A DNA stretch of 64,000 nt, from contig JAUZSF010000017.1 in assembly GCA_030949705.1 (NCBI GenBank), positions 186,001-250,000 of the forward strand, given 5' to 3'. The notes under the pieces are model-generated. The model saw only the letters and a list, made by a program, of their open reading frames with translations, did no database searches and was not told where the DNA came from. This document shows, one piece after another, positions 47,089-56,259 of the stretch; within the stretch, counting starts at the first letter, position 1; the number at the start of each line of letters is the position of its first letter. A program made the position numbers and the translations under genes. The DNA comes from Robiginitomaculum sp. GTDB lineage: Bacteria; Pseudomonadota; Alphaproteobacteria; Caulobacterales; Maricaulaceae.

Positions 47089-48181
47089 GTGGGTCGTGTT
47101 GCTGGTGTTGTTGTATTGAGTGTTGAAGAACGTTCTTTTTCTGGAAAGTCAGGTCAGGCGGCACAAGGCACCGCGTTCACTTTCGGATCGCTGCCGGATG
47201 ATCCTGCTGTGCGCCGATGGGTTGCCCAGCAAGGAAGTGGCCAGCACCATGGGCGTGCATGAACATACGGTTGGCAAATGGCGGCGACGATTTGTGAGGG
47301 ACCGTGTGCAGGGTTTGTCGGACGAGTATCGCCCGGGCCGACCGCGCACGGTGTCTGATGCACAAGTGGCGAAGGTGATTGAGCGCACGCTGCACAGCAC
47401 ACCCAAAGATGCCACCCACTGGTCGATCCGCTCGATGGCCAAAGAGGTCGGTCTTTCGCATACCACCATCCGGCGCATCTGGAATGCCTTTGGCCTGCAA
47501 CCACATCGGCGTGAGACCTTCAAGCTCTCGACCGACCCTTTGTTTGTTGACAAGGTGCGGGACATTGTTGGTCTCTATATGTCACCGCCCAACCGGGCGA
47601 TTGTGCTTTGTGTAGACGAAAAGTCCCAAATTCAGGCGCTGGATCGCGAACAGCCGGTTCTGCCAATGATGCCTGGGGTGGCAGAGCGACAAACTCACAC
47701 CTATATCCGCCATGGCACGACTTCCCTGTTTGCCGCCCTTGATATTGCCACCGGTGCGGTGATCGGCAAGTGCTACAAACGCCACCGCTCACAAGAATTT
47801 CTGGGCTTTCTCAAACAGATTGATGAGTGTCTGCCTAAAGGACCGGACGTGCATCTGGTGATGGATAACTACGCGACCCACAAGACCAAAGAAGTCAAGG
47901 CGTGGTTGGTCCGGCGGCCTCACTGGCATGTTCACTTCACGCCCACCTCCGCCTCCTGGATCAATCAGGTCGAACGCTGGTTTGCCGAGTTGAGCCGAAA
48001 GAAACTTAAACGCGGTGTTCACCGATCAACCCGCGAACTGGAAGCTGACATTCTCGCCTTCATTGAGACCCACAATGAAAACCCAAAACCATACAGATGG
48101 GTCAAATCCGCCGATGAAATCCTTGCCTCCGTCAAACGCTTCTGCCACAAAACACAGCAAACCTTATGCACCGAACTTTAG
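47089..48181 (+). CDS. IS630-family transposase (one frameshift)
   Basis: A DDE transposase of about 363 residues. N-terminal helix-turn-helix ([22 protein letters not shown]), a second HTH, then the catalytic residues: Asp in VLCVDEKSQ, Asp in [10 protein letters not shown] and Glu in [11 protein letters not shown]. The GTG at 47089 has GGAGG five bases upstream; an extra T in the T5 at 47136-47140 breaks the frame right after EERS, and correcting it gives [15 protein letters not shown], the known IS630 N-terminus. The rest of the frame is intact, so the element may be active. Confidence 0.9.
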
Positions 48182-48203
48182 ATTATGTGCCGAACTTTAG
48201 ATT
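48166..48203. repeat. Tandem 19-bp repeat at the right end of the IS630 element
   Basis: Two copies of ATGYRCCGAACTTTAGATT side by side with two mismatches. The first includes the transposase stop. Such subterminal repeats are possible transposase-binding sites. No similar repeat is found at the left end. Confidence 0.7.
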
Positions 48204-48215
48204 CGGGTGACTAGG

Positions 48216-49358
48216 ATGAAGGTTCAAATCGTAAAAACACTGACCGAACAGTTTGGTGAACTTGGCACGCTGGTCGTCGAGGTCTGGAATACCTCGTTTT
48301 TCGGGATCAGTCTGGGCAAGGTCATTCTGGCAGTATCCCTGGTGGTGCTGGCCTTGTTGGTGCGCGGGTTTTTCACCCGCCATGTGCTGCGCATTCTGTC
48401 GCGGATGGCCCGCAAGACCAAGACTGATTTTGACGATCATTTGTTCGAGGCCATCGCGCCGCCGTTCAAATTGCTGCCGTTAATCGTGGGGCTGTTTTTT
48501 GCCATCCAGGTGTTGGGCCTGTCGGGCAGTGCACAGATCTTTGGTGCCAATGTCATGCGCTCCCTGATTGCCTATGCGATTTTCTGGGCCTTGGTGCGCA
48601 GCGTCGAACCGGTATTCCATCTGATGGACCCGCTGAAAAACACCCTCAGCCCGGCCATTCTGGACTGGACCAAAAAGGCCGCCAAAACGCTGTTTGCCTT
48701 TATTGGCGGGGCCGCCATATTGGAAATCTGGGGCATTCAGGTTGGCCCCATGCTGGCGGGGCTGGGCATATTTGGCGTGGCGGTGGCCCTGGGGGCGCAG
48801 GATTTGTTCAAAAACCTGATCGCCGGCATTTTGATCCTGGCCGAGCGGCGCTTTAACCCCGGCGAGTGGATCAAGGTGGATGGGGTGGTCGAGGGCACCG
48901 CGGAAAAGATCAATTTTCGCTCCACCCAGATCCGCCGCTTTGACAAAAGCATTGTGCATGTGCCCAACGCCCTCTTATCGGACAATTCACTGACCAATTT
49001 CTCGCGCATGACCCATCGGCGCATTTACTGGAAAATCGGCCTGGTTTACGGCTCGACGGTGGAACAATTGCGCGCCGTGCAACAGGGCATTTTGGAATAC
49101 ATCCAGACCCATGACGACTTCGCCCAGCCCCCCGAAGTCAGCACCTTTGTGCATATCGACAGTTTCAATGAAAGCTCCATCGATCTGATGATCTATTGCT
49201 TCACCAAAACCACAAACTGGGGCGAATGGCTGGAGATTAAGGAAGATTTTGTCTGCGCCGTCAAAGAGATCGTTGCCAAGGCCGGCACCGATTTTGCCTT
49301 TCCCTCGCGCACGATTTATGTGGAACAATCGGGTGAGCCCGGCGGCCTTGGCGGGTAA
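48216..49358 (+). CDS. MscS-family mechanosensitive channel
   Basis: A 380-residue membrane protein with about four helices before the pore helix GIFGVAVALGAQDLFKNLIAGILILAE (motif GVAVALGAQDLF) and the beta domain RRFNPGEWIKVDGVVEGTAEKINFRSTQIRR. MscS channels release solutes on osmotic downshock. The ATG at 48216 was next to the prfC stop before the IS630 insertion; it may have lost its original ribosome site and prfC-linked transcription. A GTG at 48207 lies within the IS. Confidence 0.88.
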   Translation: MKVQIVKTLTEQFGELGTLVVEVWNTSFFGISLGKVILAVSLVVLALLVRGFFTRHVLRILSRMARKTKTDFDDHLFEAIAPPFKLLPLIVGLFFAIQVLGLSGSAQIFGANVMRSLIAYAIFWALVRSVEPVFHLMDPLKNTLSPAILDWTKKAAKTLFAFIGGAAILEIWGIQVGPMLAGLGIFGVAVALGAQDLFKNLIAGILILAERRFNPGEWIKVDGVVEGTAEKINFRSTQIRRFDKSIVHVPNALLSDNSLTNFSRMTHRRIYWKIGLVYGSTVEQLRAVQQGILEYIQTHDDFAQPPEVSTFVHIDSFNESSIDLMIYCFTKTTNWGEWLEIKEDFVCAVKEIVAKAGTDFAFPSRTIYVEQSGEPGGLGG

Positions 49359-49367
49359 AGAAAGCTC

Positions 49368-50549
49368 CTAGCGCGCCAATTCCTTCATGGCGTTTTCAAT
49401 GCCTTCCAGGGTCAGCGCAAACATGCGGTGGTGACCAATAATATCGCCAATCATGGAAATGCTGGCCGTATAGTCCCAATATTTCTCCGGCGTCGGGTTT
49501 AGCCAGATGACATCGGTATAGCTATCGACAATGCGTTGCAGCCACAACGCGCCGGCCTCTTCATTCCAGTGCTCGACCGAGCCACCGGGCACGGTGATCT
49601 CGTAAGGGCTCATGGAGGCATCGCCAACGAAGACGATTTTGGTGTCGGACGGCAAGGTATGCAGAATATCCCAGGTGGGAATCACTTCGGAACGGCGGCG
49701 AACATTGTCTTTCCACACCGCCTCGTAAAGGCAATTATGAAAGTAATAATGGTCGAGGCGCTTGAACTCGGTCCGCGCGGCGCTGAACAGCTCTTCGCAC
49801 TTGTCGATGAACGGATCCATCGAGCCGCCAACGTCTAAAAACAGCGCCACCTTGACCGTATTGCGCCGTTCTGGCCGCATCAGAATATCCAGCCAGCCCT
49901 GCTTGGCCGTAGCATCAATGGTGCCTTTTAAGTCCAGCTCTTCGGTGGCGCTATCGCGGGCAAATTTACGAAGGCGGCGCAAGGCCACCTTGATATTGCG
50001 GGTGCCAAGCTCACGATCGCCCGCCAGGTTTTTAAACTCGCGCTTGTCCCATACCTTGACCGCCCGGCCATGGCGGCCATGCTTTTGGCCGATGCGCACC
50101 CCTTCGGGGTTATAGCCATGGGCACCAAAGGGCGAGGTGCCGGCCGTGCCGATCCATTTATTGCCGCCCTGATGACGCTCTTCCTGTTCTTTCAGGCGTT
50201 CGGCCAGAGTTTCCATCAGCTTGTCCCAGCCACCCAGCGCCTCGATCTCGCGCTTTTCTTCTTCCGAGAGATATTTTTCGGTCAGCTTGCGCAGCCATTC
50301 TTCGGGAATGTCCGCCTCGCCCACCAGATCGGCGGTGCGCTCCACCCCCTTGAATACCGTGCCAAACACGCGATCAAACTTGTCCAGATCGCGCTCGTCT
50401 TTCACCAGTGCCGAGCGGGACAAATAGTAAAAATCCTCAACCCGGTCGGGGATTACTTTTTTGTCCAGCGCCTCGATCAGCGTCAGATATTCGCGTAACG
50501 ATACCGGCACTTTGGCGGAACGCAATTCTGTAAAAAATCTCGTAAACAT
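49368..50549 (-). CDS. von Willebrand factor A (CoxE-like) domain protein
   Basis: A 393-residue cytoplasmic protein. The N-terminal part (FFTELRSAKVPVSLREYLTLIEAL) and the VWA core with FLDVGGSMDPFIDKCEELF (metal-site DxGxS) match the CoxE-like family, which in operons acts with MoxR AAA+ ATPases. No moxR gene is beside it. The frame runs further upstream to 51080, but that part is antisense to the aminotransferase gene and lacks conservation, so ATG 50549 is used. Tail to tail with mscS. Confidence 0.85.
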   Translation of the reverse strand: MFTRFFTELRSAKVPVSLREYLTLIEALDKKVIPDRVEDFYYLSRSALVKDERDLDKFDRVFGTVFKGVERTADLVGEADIPEEWLRKLTEKYLSEEEKREIEALGGWDKLMETLAERLKEQEERHQGGNKWIGTAGTSPFGAHGYNPEGVRIGQKHGRHGRAVKVWDKREFKNLAGDRELGTRNIKVALRRLRKFARDSATEELDLKGTIDATAKQGWLDILMRPERRNTVKVALFLDVGGSMDPFIDKCEELFSAARTEFKRLDHYYFHNCLYEAVWKDNVRRRSEVIPTWDILHTLPSDTKIVFVGDASMSPYEITVPGGSVEHWNEEAGALWLQRIVDSYTDVIWLNPTPEKYWDYTASISMIGDIIGHHRMFALTLEGIENAMKELAR

Positions 50550-50675
50550 AGGGGCAGGATAACCACGGATGATGCCAGGCACCAGAGCCGAACGTGCGAA
50601 ATCGTGCGGTATACTTGCAAACCCTTCCTCTCTCCCACACATTAACAGGGTACGGCGCAACATTGGGGGCAGGCC

Positions 50676-51980
50676 ATGACCAAAAACACACAGAACATAT
50701 CCCGGCGCAGCGCCCTGAAAGGCGCCGCGATTCTGGGCACGGCAGCCTTTATACCCGCTGGGGTGCACGGCAAAGATGCCAAGGAGACCAATACCGTTAT
50801 GGATCTTACACAAGACGAAAAATACTGGGCTGAAATCGCTATGGACTTTGATGTCACTCCTGACGTCATCAATCTGGAAAATGGCTATTGGGGACTGATG
50901 TCCCGTCCGGTGCTGGAAAAATATATTGCCAACACTCGCGCCGTGAACCGCAATAATTCCTATTATGCCCGGCGTGGTTATAAAGAAGACTTTCCCGCCA
51001 TTTTGCGCCGCATCGAACGCGAGCTGGGGGCCAGACGCGGCGAAATAGTATTGACGCGAAATGCCACCGAAGCCCTGCAAGGGCTGATAAACGGTTATGA
51101 TCGGCTAAAGCCCGGTGAGGCGGTAATGTATGCCGATCTTGACTATTATTCCATGATCGCCGCCATGGACACGCTGGCAGCCCGCCAGAGCTGTGAGGTC
51201 GTCAGGCTGAACATCCCTGAGCCAGTGGATTATGATGGCATTCTTGAATTTTACCGCGCCGCGCTTGCCGATCACCCCAAAGTGCGCTTGCTGTTGTTGA
51301 CCCAGATCGGCCACCGCACCGGCCTGCAAATCCCGGTACGTGAAATCACCAAAATGGCCCGCGCAGCGGGGGTGGATGTGATTGTAGATGCGGCCCATTC
51401 CTATGGACAACTGGACGTTAAAATCGACGATATCGGTGCCGATTTTATTGGCTTTAACCTGCATAAATGGATCGGCGCGCCGCTGGGCGTCGGGGCCATG
51501 TATATCCGTGAAAATCGCCTTGGCGACATTGCCCCCAACCCGTCGGCGGCGCCAAGCGAAAAAGACGGCATTGAAGGGCGTGTACACACCGGCACCACCA
51601 ATTTTGCCGCGGTGATGACCATCCCCGATGCCTTTGATTATCATGCCCGGATCGGGGCCGGGCACAAGGAAGCGCGCCTGCGTTATTTACGCGATGTGTG
51701 GGTAGAGGCGGTTCGTGACATAGAAAACCTGCGCGTGCTTACCGGGAATGATCCGCGCCTGCATGGGGGCATTACCTCGTTTCGTTTTGATGGCAAAACC
51801 AGCGTGGCGGAGAACAAGGCCATTGTGGAACGCCTGTTAAAGGACCATGGCATTTTTACCGTGCACCGCGATGGTGTGGCCAACGGTGCCTGTGTGCGCG
51901 TCACCCCCAGCATTTACAACAGTGTTGATGATGTACAGCAATTGGCCAGGGCCTTGCGCGCCCTTTCCACGCAAATGTGA
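50676..51980 (+). CDS. Tat-exported class V PLP aminotransferase
   Basis: A 434-residue PLP enzyme of the class V (isopenicillin-N-epimerase/cysteine desulfurase-like) family. The N-terminus is a twin-arginine signal: SRRSALKGAAILGTAAFIP followed by AGVHG. The PLP lysine is in FNLHKWIGAPLGVGAMY, and VDAAHSYGQ carries the ring-stacking aspartate. Export of a folded PLP protein through Tat fits the signal; tatABC is present in the window. Substrate unknown. Confidence 0.88.
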   Translation: MTKNTQNISRRSALKGAAILGTAAFIPAGVHGKDAKETNTVMDLTQDEKYWAEIAMDFDVTPDVINLENGYWGLMSRPVLEKYIANTRAVNRNNSYYARRGYKEDFPAILRRIERELGARRGEIVLTRNATEALQGLINGYDRLKPGEAVMYADLDYYSMIAAMDTLAARQSCEVVRLNIPEPVDYDGILEFYRAALADHPKVRLLLLTQIGHRTGLQIPVREITKMARAAGVDVIVDAAHSYGQLDVKIDDIGADFIGFNLHKWIGAPLGVGAMYIRENRLGDIAPNPSAAPSEKDGIEGRVHTGTTNFAAVMTIPDAFDYHARIGAGHKEARLRYLRDVWVEAVRDIENLRVLTGNDPRLHGGITSFRFDGKTSVAENKAIVERLLKDHGIFTVHRDGVANGACVRVTPSIYNSVDDVQQLARALRALSTQM

Positions 51981-52056
51981 TGCCCGCCCCCATAAAATCA
52001 GTAGCGAATGATCCGCAATCGCGATACACTGGTGCATTCTTTTCTGGGAGTCTGTC

Positions 52057-52671
52057 ATGACTGAAGCCGCTAAATCACAAAATCCCAAACGCCGCCGCGG
52101 CCTTTATACCGCGCTGGGCATTACCACCCTGCTGGGCTTTGCCGGCATGGGATATCTGGCACTGATGGGGGGCGCGGTGGCTGCCGAAGGCTCGGCCTAT
52201 GATTACAGTTTCACCACCATTGATGGCGAGCCTTTGCCGCTGGAGCAATATCGCGGCAAGACCGTTTTGCTGGTCAATACCGCCTCGGAATGCGGCTTTA
52301 CCCCGCAATATGAAGGCCTGCAGGCCTTGTGGGAAAAATACCGCGATCAGGGTCTGGTGGTGCTGGGCGCGCCCAGTAATGATTTTGGCGGCCAGGAACC
52401 GGGCAGCGAAAAAGAGATCAAGAAATTCTGCGAAGTGAATTTTAACGTCAATTTCCCCCTGACCAGCAAAATTGTCACCAAGGGCGACGCGGCCCACCCG
52501 TTTTACAAATGGGCGCGCCAGAAAATCGGCTCAGGCCCGAAATGGAATTTCCATAAATACCTGATCGACCCCGATGGCCATCTGGTGGGGTCCTACCCAT
52601 CCATCGTCAAACCGATGTCAAAAAAGCTGCGCAAGGCCGTGGAAAAGAATTTGCCCAAGTCGGCAAGCTAA
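52057..52671 (+). CDS. Glutathione peroxidase-family protein
   Basis: A 204-residue protein: N-terminal membrane helix (about 17-36), then a thioredoxin-fold peroxidase. The motif VNTASECGFTPQYEGLQ has the peroxidatic cysteine, and KWNFHKYLIDPDG contains the conserved Trp. The Gln of the tetrad lies in the expected region. Membrane-anchored, periplasmic-facing orientation is likely. GGGAG precedes the ATG. The protein uses Cys, not selenocysteine. Confidence 0.93.
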   Translation: MTEAAKSQNPKRRRGLYTALGITTLLGFAGMGYLALMGGAVAAEGSAYDYSFTTIDGEPLPLEQYRGKTVLLVNTASECGFTPQYEGLQALWEKYRDQGLVVLGAPSNDFGGQEPGSEKEIKKFCEVNFNVNFPLTSKIVTKGDAAHPFYKWARQKIGSGPKWNFHKYLIDPDGHLVGSYPSIVKPMSKKLRKAVEKNLPKSAS

Positions 52672-52676
52672 ACGCT

Positions 52677-53433
52677 TTACTTTCCCTTATCACCATTTTC
52701 CAGCGAGGCACGTAAGTCGTCGATCAGGCGGAAAAATGTCTGGCGCACATCGGCCGAATATGGGTTTTCGCGCTCGATAGCGCGAAACAGTTCGTCCGAA
52801 TCGCCGCGCACCAATTGCATGGCATTGACCAGATAATCAAAGCTGAGCGTGGTCTGGCGGCGGGGCAAAGGCTCCATCTCGTCCAACACTTTGGCGATCA
52901 AATGGGTCAGGCCCTGCACCATGGCCATGTCCCGGTCATGGCGATCCGCATCGCTTTGGAAGGCATCCAGATGCAAGGTATCGCGCAAAAAGGAAATAAT
53001 CCGTTCCACCCGTTTTGGACCGGCCCCGCGCACCGGACAGATAGAGACTTTCAATCCCGTAAGCCCGGTTTTGGCGCTTTGCGGACCAAACAAAGGGTGG
53101 GTGCCGATAATGCGCACATGATCCGGCAACGCCGCCGCCATGGCCGCCGCCGGGCCCAGCTTGACCGAGGCCACATCAAACACCGTGGCACCGGCCTGGA
53201 CATGGGGCGCAATGGCACTGGCCACCGGGCCGATCTGCAATACCGGCACGGCCAGCACCACCCGGCGGGCGCGGGCACAGTCTTCAAGAGTGCCCAGCCT
53301 GACCCCCCGCTTTGCGGGCAAAGTCCTGGGCCTGGGCCGAGGGGTCATAGGCCGTAAGGTCAAAATGGGGGCGCATCTGCGCCACCAGCAATTGCCCAAA
53401 GGCCCCCAGACCGATTACCCCCATGCTTTGCAC
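52677..53433 (-). CDS. tyrA: Prephenate/arogenate dehydrogenase (frameshifted)
   Basis: An NAD(P)-dependent dehydrogenase of tyrosine synthesis. The Rossmann N-terminus reads VIGLGAFGQLLV after correcting one shift at the C6 run 53303-53308 (plus strand). GTHPLFGPQSA and the C-terminal helical region follow. The length of 251 residues is short but in range. The GTG at 53433 has GGAGAG upstream; the ATG at 53424 is an alternative. Confidence 0.85.
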
Positions 53434-53495
53434 GTTTACTCTCCGTCAGGGGGATTTACGGGTTTTGGCGAAAATCGCCAAAACCCGCCCCCGGT

Positions 53496-55236
53496 CTAAT
53501 CGGTTTCATGCATCCATTTTTTGATGATGGGTGAGATCAGCAACATGAATGCCGCCACCCCAATCGCCACATAGGCCACATTGGTGTAAACGCCGGCATA
53601 GGTTGCCTTGGCCGCCGCCGCATTGATGATTTTACCGCCAATGGTTTCTGCCCCGGTACCGGCCGCAATGACGCCCGCCAGCGAATTGGACAACCCGGTA
53701 TAGAGAAACCAGGTCCCCATCACCAAACCACCGGCCACCGGCGGGGCCAGTTTGGTCATGGCGGAAAGGCCAACCGGGGAAAGCAGCAATTCGCCCATGG
53801 TGTGGATCCAGTAAATCAGGAAGATAAAGATCACCGGGGTCAGCGCGCTGGACCCGGTGGTTTTCATCCCGGCAACCAGCGCCAGAAAACCCAGCCCGAC
53901 AAACAAAACCCCAAAGGAGAATTTGACCGGCGTCGAGGGTTCAATCCGGCGTTTGGCCATCCAGACCCATAACCAGGCAATGATCGGCGCAAAGATGAAA
54001 ATAAACCCGGCGTTCAGAGACTGGAACACCGGCGCCGGGACCGACCAGCCCAAAAAGCTGCGATCGACCAGACGGTCGGTAAAGAGATTCAGAGAGGACC
54101 CGGCCTGTTCAAACAGGGACCAGAACGGGATTTGTGCCAGCGCAAAATAGATGGCCGCCCACATGCGGGTCCGCTCTTTGCCTTGCAGTTTTACCAGGCT
54201 GTAGCTGATCAGGAATATAAACATCAAAACCCCGGTGCCTGCCATCAGCTTGGCCGCCGGTTCAGGGTTCATGATCAATGCAATGGCCACCGCCATGATC
54301 AGCAATGCCGAGGAATAACACGCCCATTCCACATTGATCGGGCCAAAGACCTTTTGTTTCAGTTTTTCAGGGTTGGGGGGCTCTGCTTTGCCTTCCAGCC
54401 ATGGCTGGAATTTCAAAAACGTCAACAAGCCGGCCAACATGCCAATGCCAGCAAGGCCAAAGCCATATTTCCACCCATACACAATGCCCAGCGTACCGGC
54501 GGTCAGCGAAGCAAAAAATGCGCCCAGATTAATGCCCATATAAAATATGGTAAAACCGGAATCGCGACGCGGATCGCCAAGCTCGTACAGCTCGCCGACA
54601 ATGGTGGAAATATTGGCCTTCAAAAAGCCAACCCCCGCAATAATCAAAGCCAGAGACAGATACAGTATGGCAACAAAAAGCGGCTCGCGAATTTTATGGG
54701 TTTGGTATGATGCCGTATCAATAACACCTGGCAGGCCAACGGCCGCCGGATCAGCAATGATCATCTGGCTGGCATCATCATTAAAGGAAATTTCTGACTT
54801 ACCCGTATCAGAGAGGATAATCTGGGTGGCATCACCGCCGCGCCCTTCCAGCGTCAACTGGTATTCTGCGCCCTGATAGGTCATGATTTCCTTGGAGCCG
54901 GACCCTTCGAACGCCATGCCGAAATGCCCCATGACCAGCAAGATGGCCCCAAAGGTGACCGCCTTTCGCTGTCCCAGATATTTATCGGCCAGCGAGCCAC
55001 CAAATATGGCCATCACATAAACCAACGAGACATAGGCCCCGTAAATCAGTGCCGAGCGTTCATCGGAAAACAAGAAATGCTGGGTCAGATAAATGATCAA
55101 CAGGCCGCGCATGCCGTAATAGGAAAAGCGCTCCCACATTTCGGTTGCGAACAAAATGGCCAATCCGCGCGGATGGCCAAAAAAATGATGTGTCATGTAA
55201 GCCGGTGTTTGCAACCTGCGCCTTGTCTGCTGCCAC
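53496..55236 (-). CDS. POT-family proton-coupled peptide transporter (frameshifted)
   Basis: An inner-membrane transporter of about 579 residues with about twelve to fourteen helices. FATEMWERFSYYGMRGLLIIYL is the POT/PTR2 signature (ExxERFxYYG) near the N-terminus, and the second mark FTIFYMGINLGAFFA follows. It imports di- or tripeptides with protons. The N-terminus is split by an A7 run (55179-55185, plus strand): correcting it gives GTG start at 55236 with GGGGAG upstream and THDTSFFGHPRG-like wording. Upstream is a cluster of REP-like palindromes. Confidence 0.9.
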
Positions 55237-55337
55237 GATGGTACTCCCCAATTTATGCGTCGCGTTCTCTTAGATTCGCGTTGGCGCGCAACAAAGCACG
55301 GCGGGGGGGCGTACTCAAGTACTGATGGGGAATTCAC

Positions 55338-55775
55338 CTTTGCAGATCAGAGCTTCTCCTCATTAGTGGGTGCATGACCGCGTTATTCTTTAGGGCTCCC
55401 GGGCGTGAGACCAGGGACCCGGAAAAATGGACCCCGGCTCAAGGCCGGGGACCCTAGTGTTTGTTCTTCACCCTTCGAGGCTTCGCCCATAAAAGGGCTA
55501 CGCACCTCAGGATGAGGAGGAGTAATATTTAATCCCACCCCCTCATCCTGAGCTTGTCGAAGGATGAAAGCAGTACGCCTCGTGCTTCGACAGGCTCAGC
55601 ATGAGGGGGCCATTATAACATCCGTGTCATTACCCGGCTCGTCCGGGTAATCCAGTTTCAGTTTTAAGGCCGCATTGGATTGCCGGGACAAGCCCGGCAA
55701 TGACAGGTCTGGGAAGGTTCGCCTTCCCCTTAGAGGCCCCGGGCCTGCGCCCCGGGACCCATCCCTCAATGTCGA
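55338..55775. repeat. Cluster of REP-like palindromes between POT and VOC genes
   Basis: This 438-bp gap has no gene. It holds at least five palindromic elements: CCCCGGCTCAAGGCCGGGG (also near 62885), CTTCGAGG...CCTCAGGATGAGG, CCTCATCCTGAGC...GCTCAGCATGAGGG, ATTACCCGG..CCGGGTAAT and GGATTGCCGGG...CCCGGCAATGAC, then CCCCGGGCC..GCCCCGGGACC. These are of the dispersed kind common in alphaproteobacteria. The TTAYCCCT array of copies A and B is not present. Confidence 0.75.
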
Positions 55776-56168
55776 TCAGCCCATGCCTGGCATGGTAAAG
55801 ACGTTCAGCTTGTTGCCGTCCATATCGCGAAAATAACCAGCATAAAACCCGCTTTCCCCGCGTGGGCCGGGTTTGCCTTCACACACAGCCCCCAGCGCGA
55901 TGGCCTTGGCATAAACCTTGTCCACCAGATCGGTTGAATTGGCGGTTAGCGCCACCATCACCCCATTACCAACGCAGGCCTCTTTGCCATCAAATGGCTT
56001 GGTAATGGAGATAGCAGCGCCGCTGCCATCGGCGGTCCAGGCAATAAACCTGTCATCTTCCATCATACGTTTGCCGCCAAGCTCTGCCAGCAATTCATCA
56101 TAAAATGCCGCGGCCTTGTCGAAATCATTGGTGCCCAGGGTGACGTATCCGATCATGGGATGCTCCAT
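55776..56168 (-). CDS. VOC/glyoxalase-superfamily protein
   Basis: A 130-residue single-domain protein of the vicinal oxygen chelate fold, beginning MEHPMIGYVTLGTNDFDKAAAFYDELL and ending FRDMDGNKLNVFTM, the standard first and last strands of the family. The metal residues and substrate are not clear. ATG at 56168 or one codon upstream at 56171. Confidence 0.85.
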   Translation of the reverse strand: MEHPMIGYVTLGTNDFDKAAAFYDELLAELGGKRMMEDDRFIAWTADGSGAAISITKPFDGKEACVGNGVMVALTANSTDLVDKVYAKAIALGAVCEGKPGPRGESGFYAGYFRDMDGNKLNVFTMPGMG

Positions 56169-56259
56169 CATTAAAAATCATCAATGTTTCTATTATGTTC
56201 TTTTTGTAAACATAACGCAATGGCCCAAAATTGCATGGCGACCCAACAGATCGTCTGGC

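Larger units (their letters stand above)
47035..48211 (+). mobile_element. IS630-family insertion sequence
   Basis: A 1177-bp element flanked by TA on both sides (47033-47034 and 48212-48213), the target duplication of the IS630/Tc1 group. The ends are imperfect inverted repeats: GTCATCTGGAAC at the left, GTCACCCGAATC read inward from the right (shared GTCA-C-G-A-C positions). It carries one transposase gene. It sits between prfC and mscS; excision with one TA joins AGCGCTAGGATGAAG, leaving the prfC stop two bases before the mscS ATG. Confidence 0.85.

Noticed and set aside
49368-51080. 570-residue extended form of the VWA protein
   Set aside because: The N-terminal 177 residues are antisense to the aminotransferase gene; the conserved part starts at ATG 50549.
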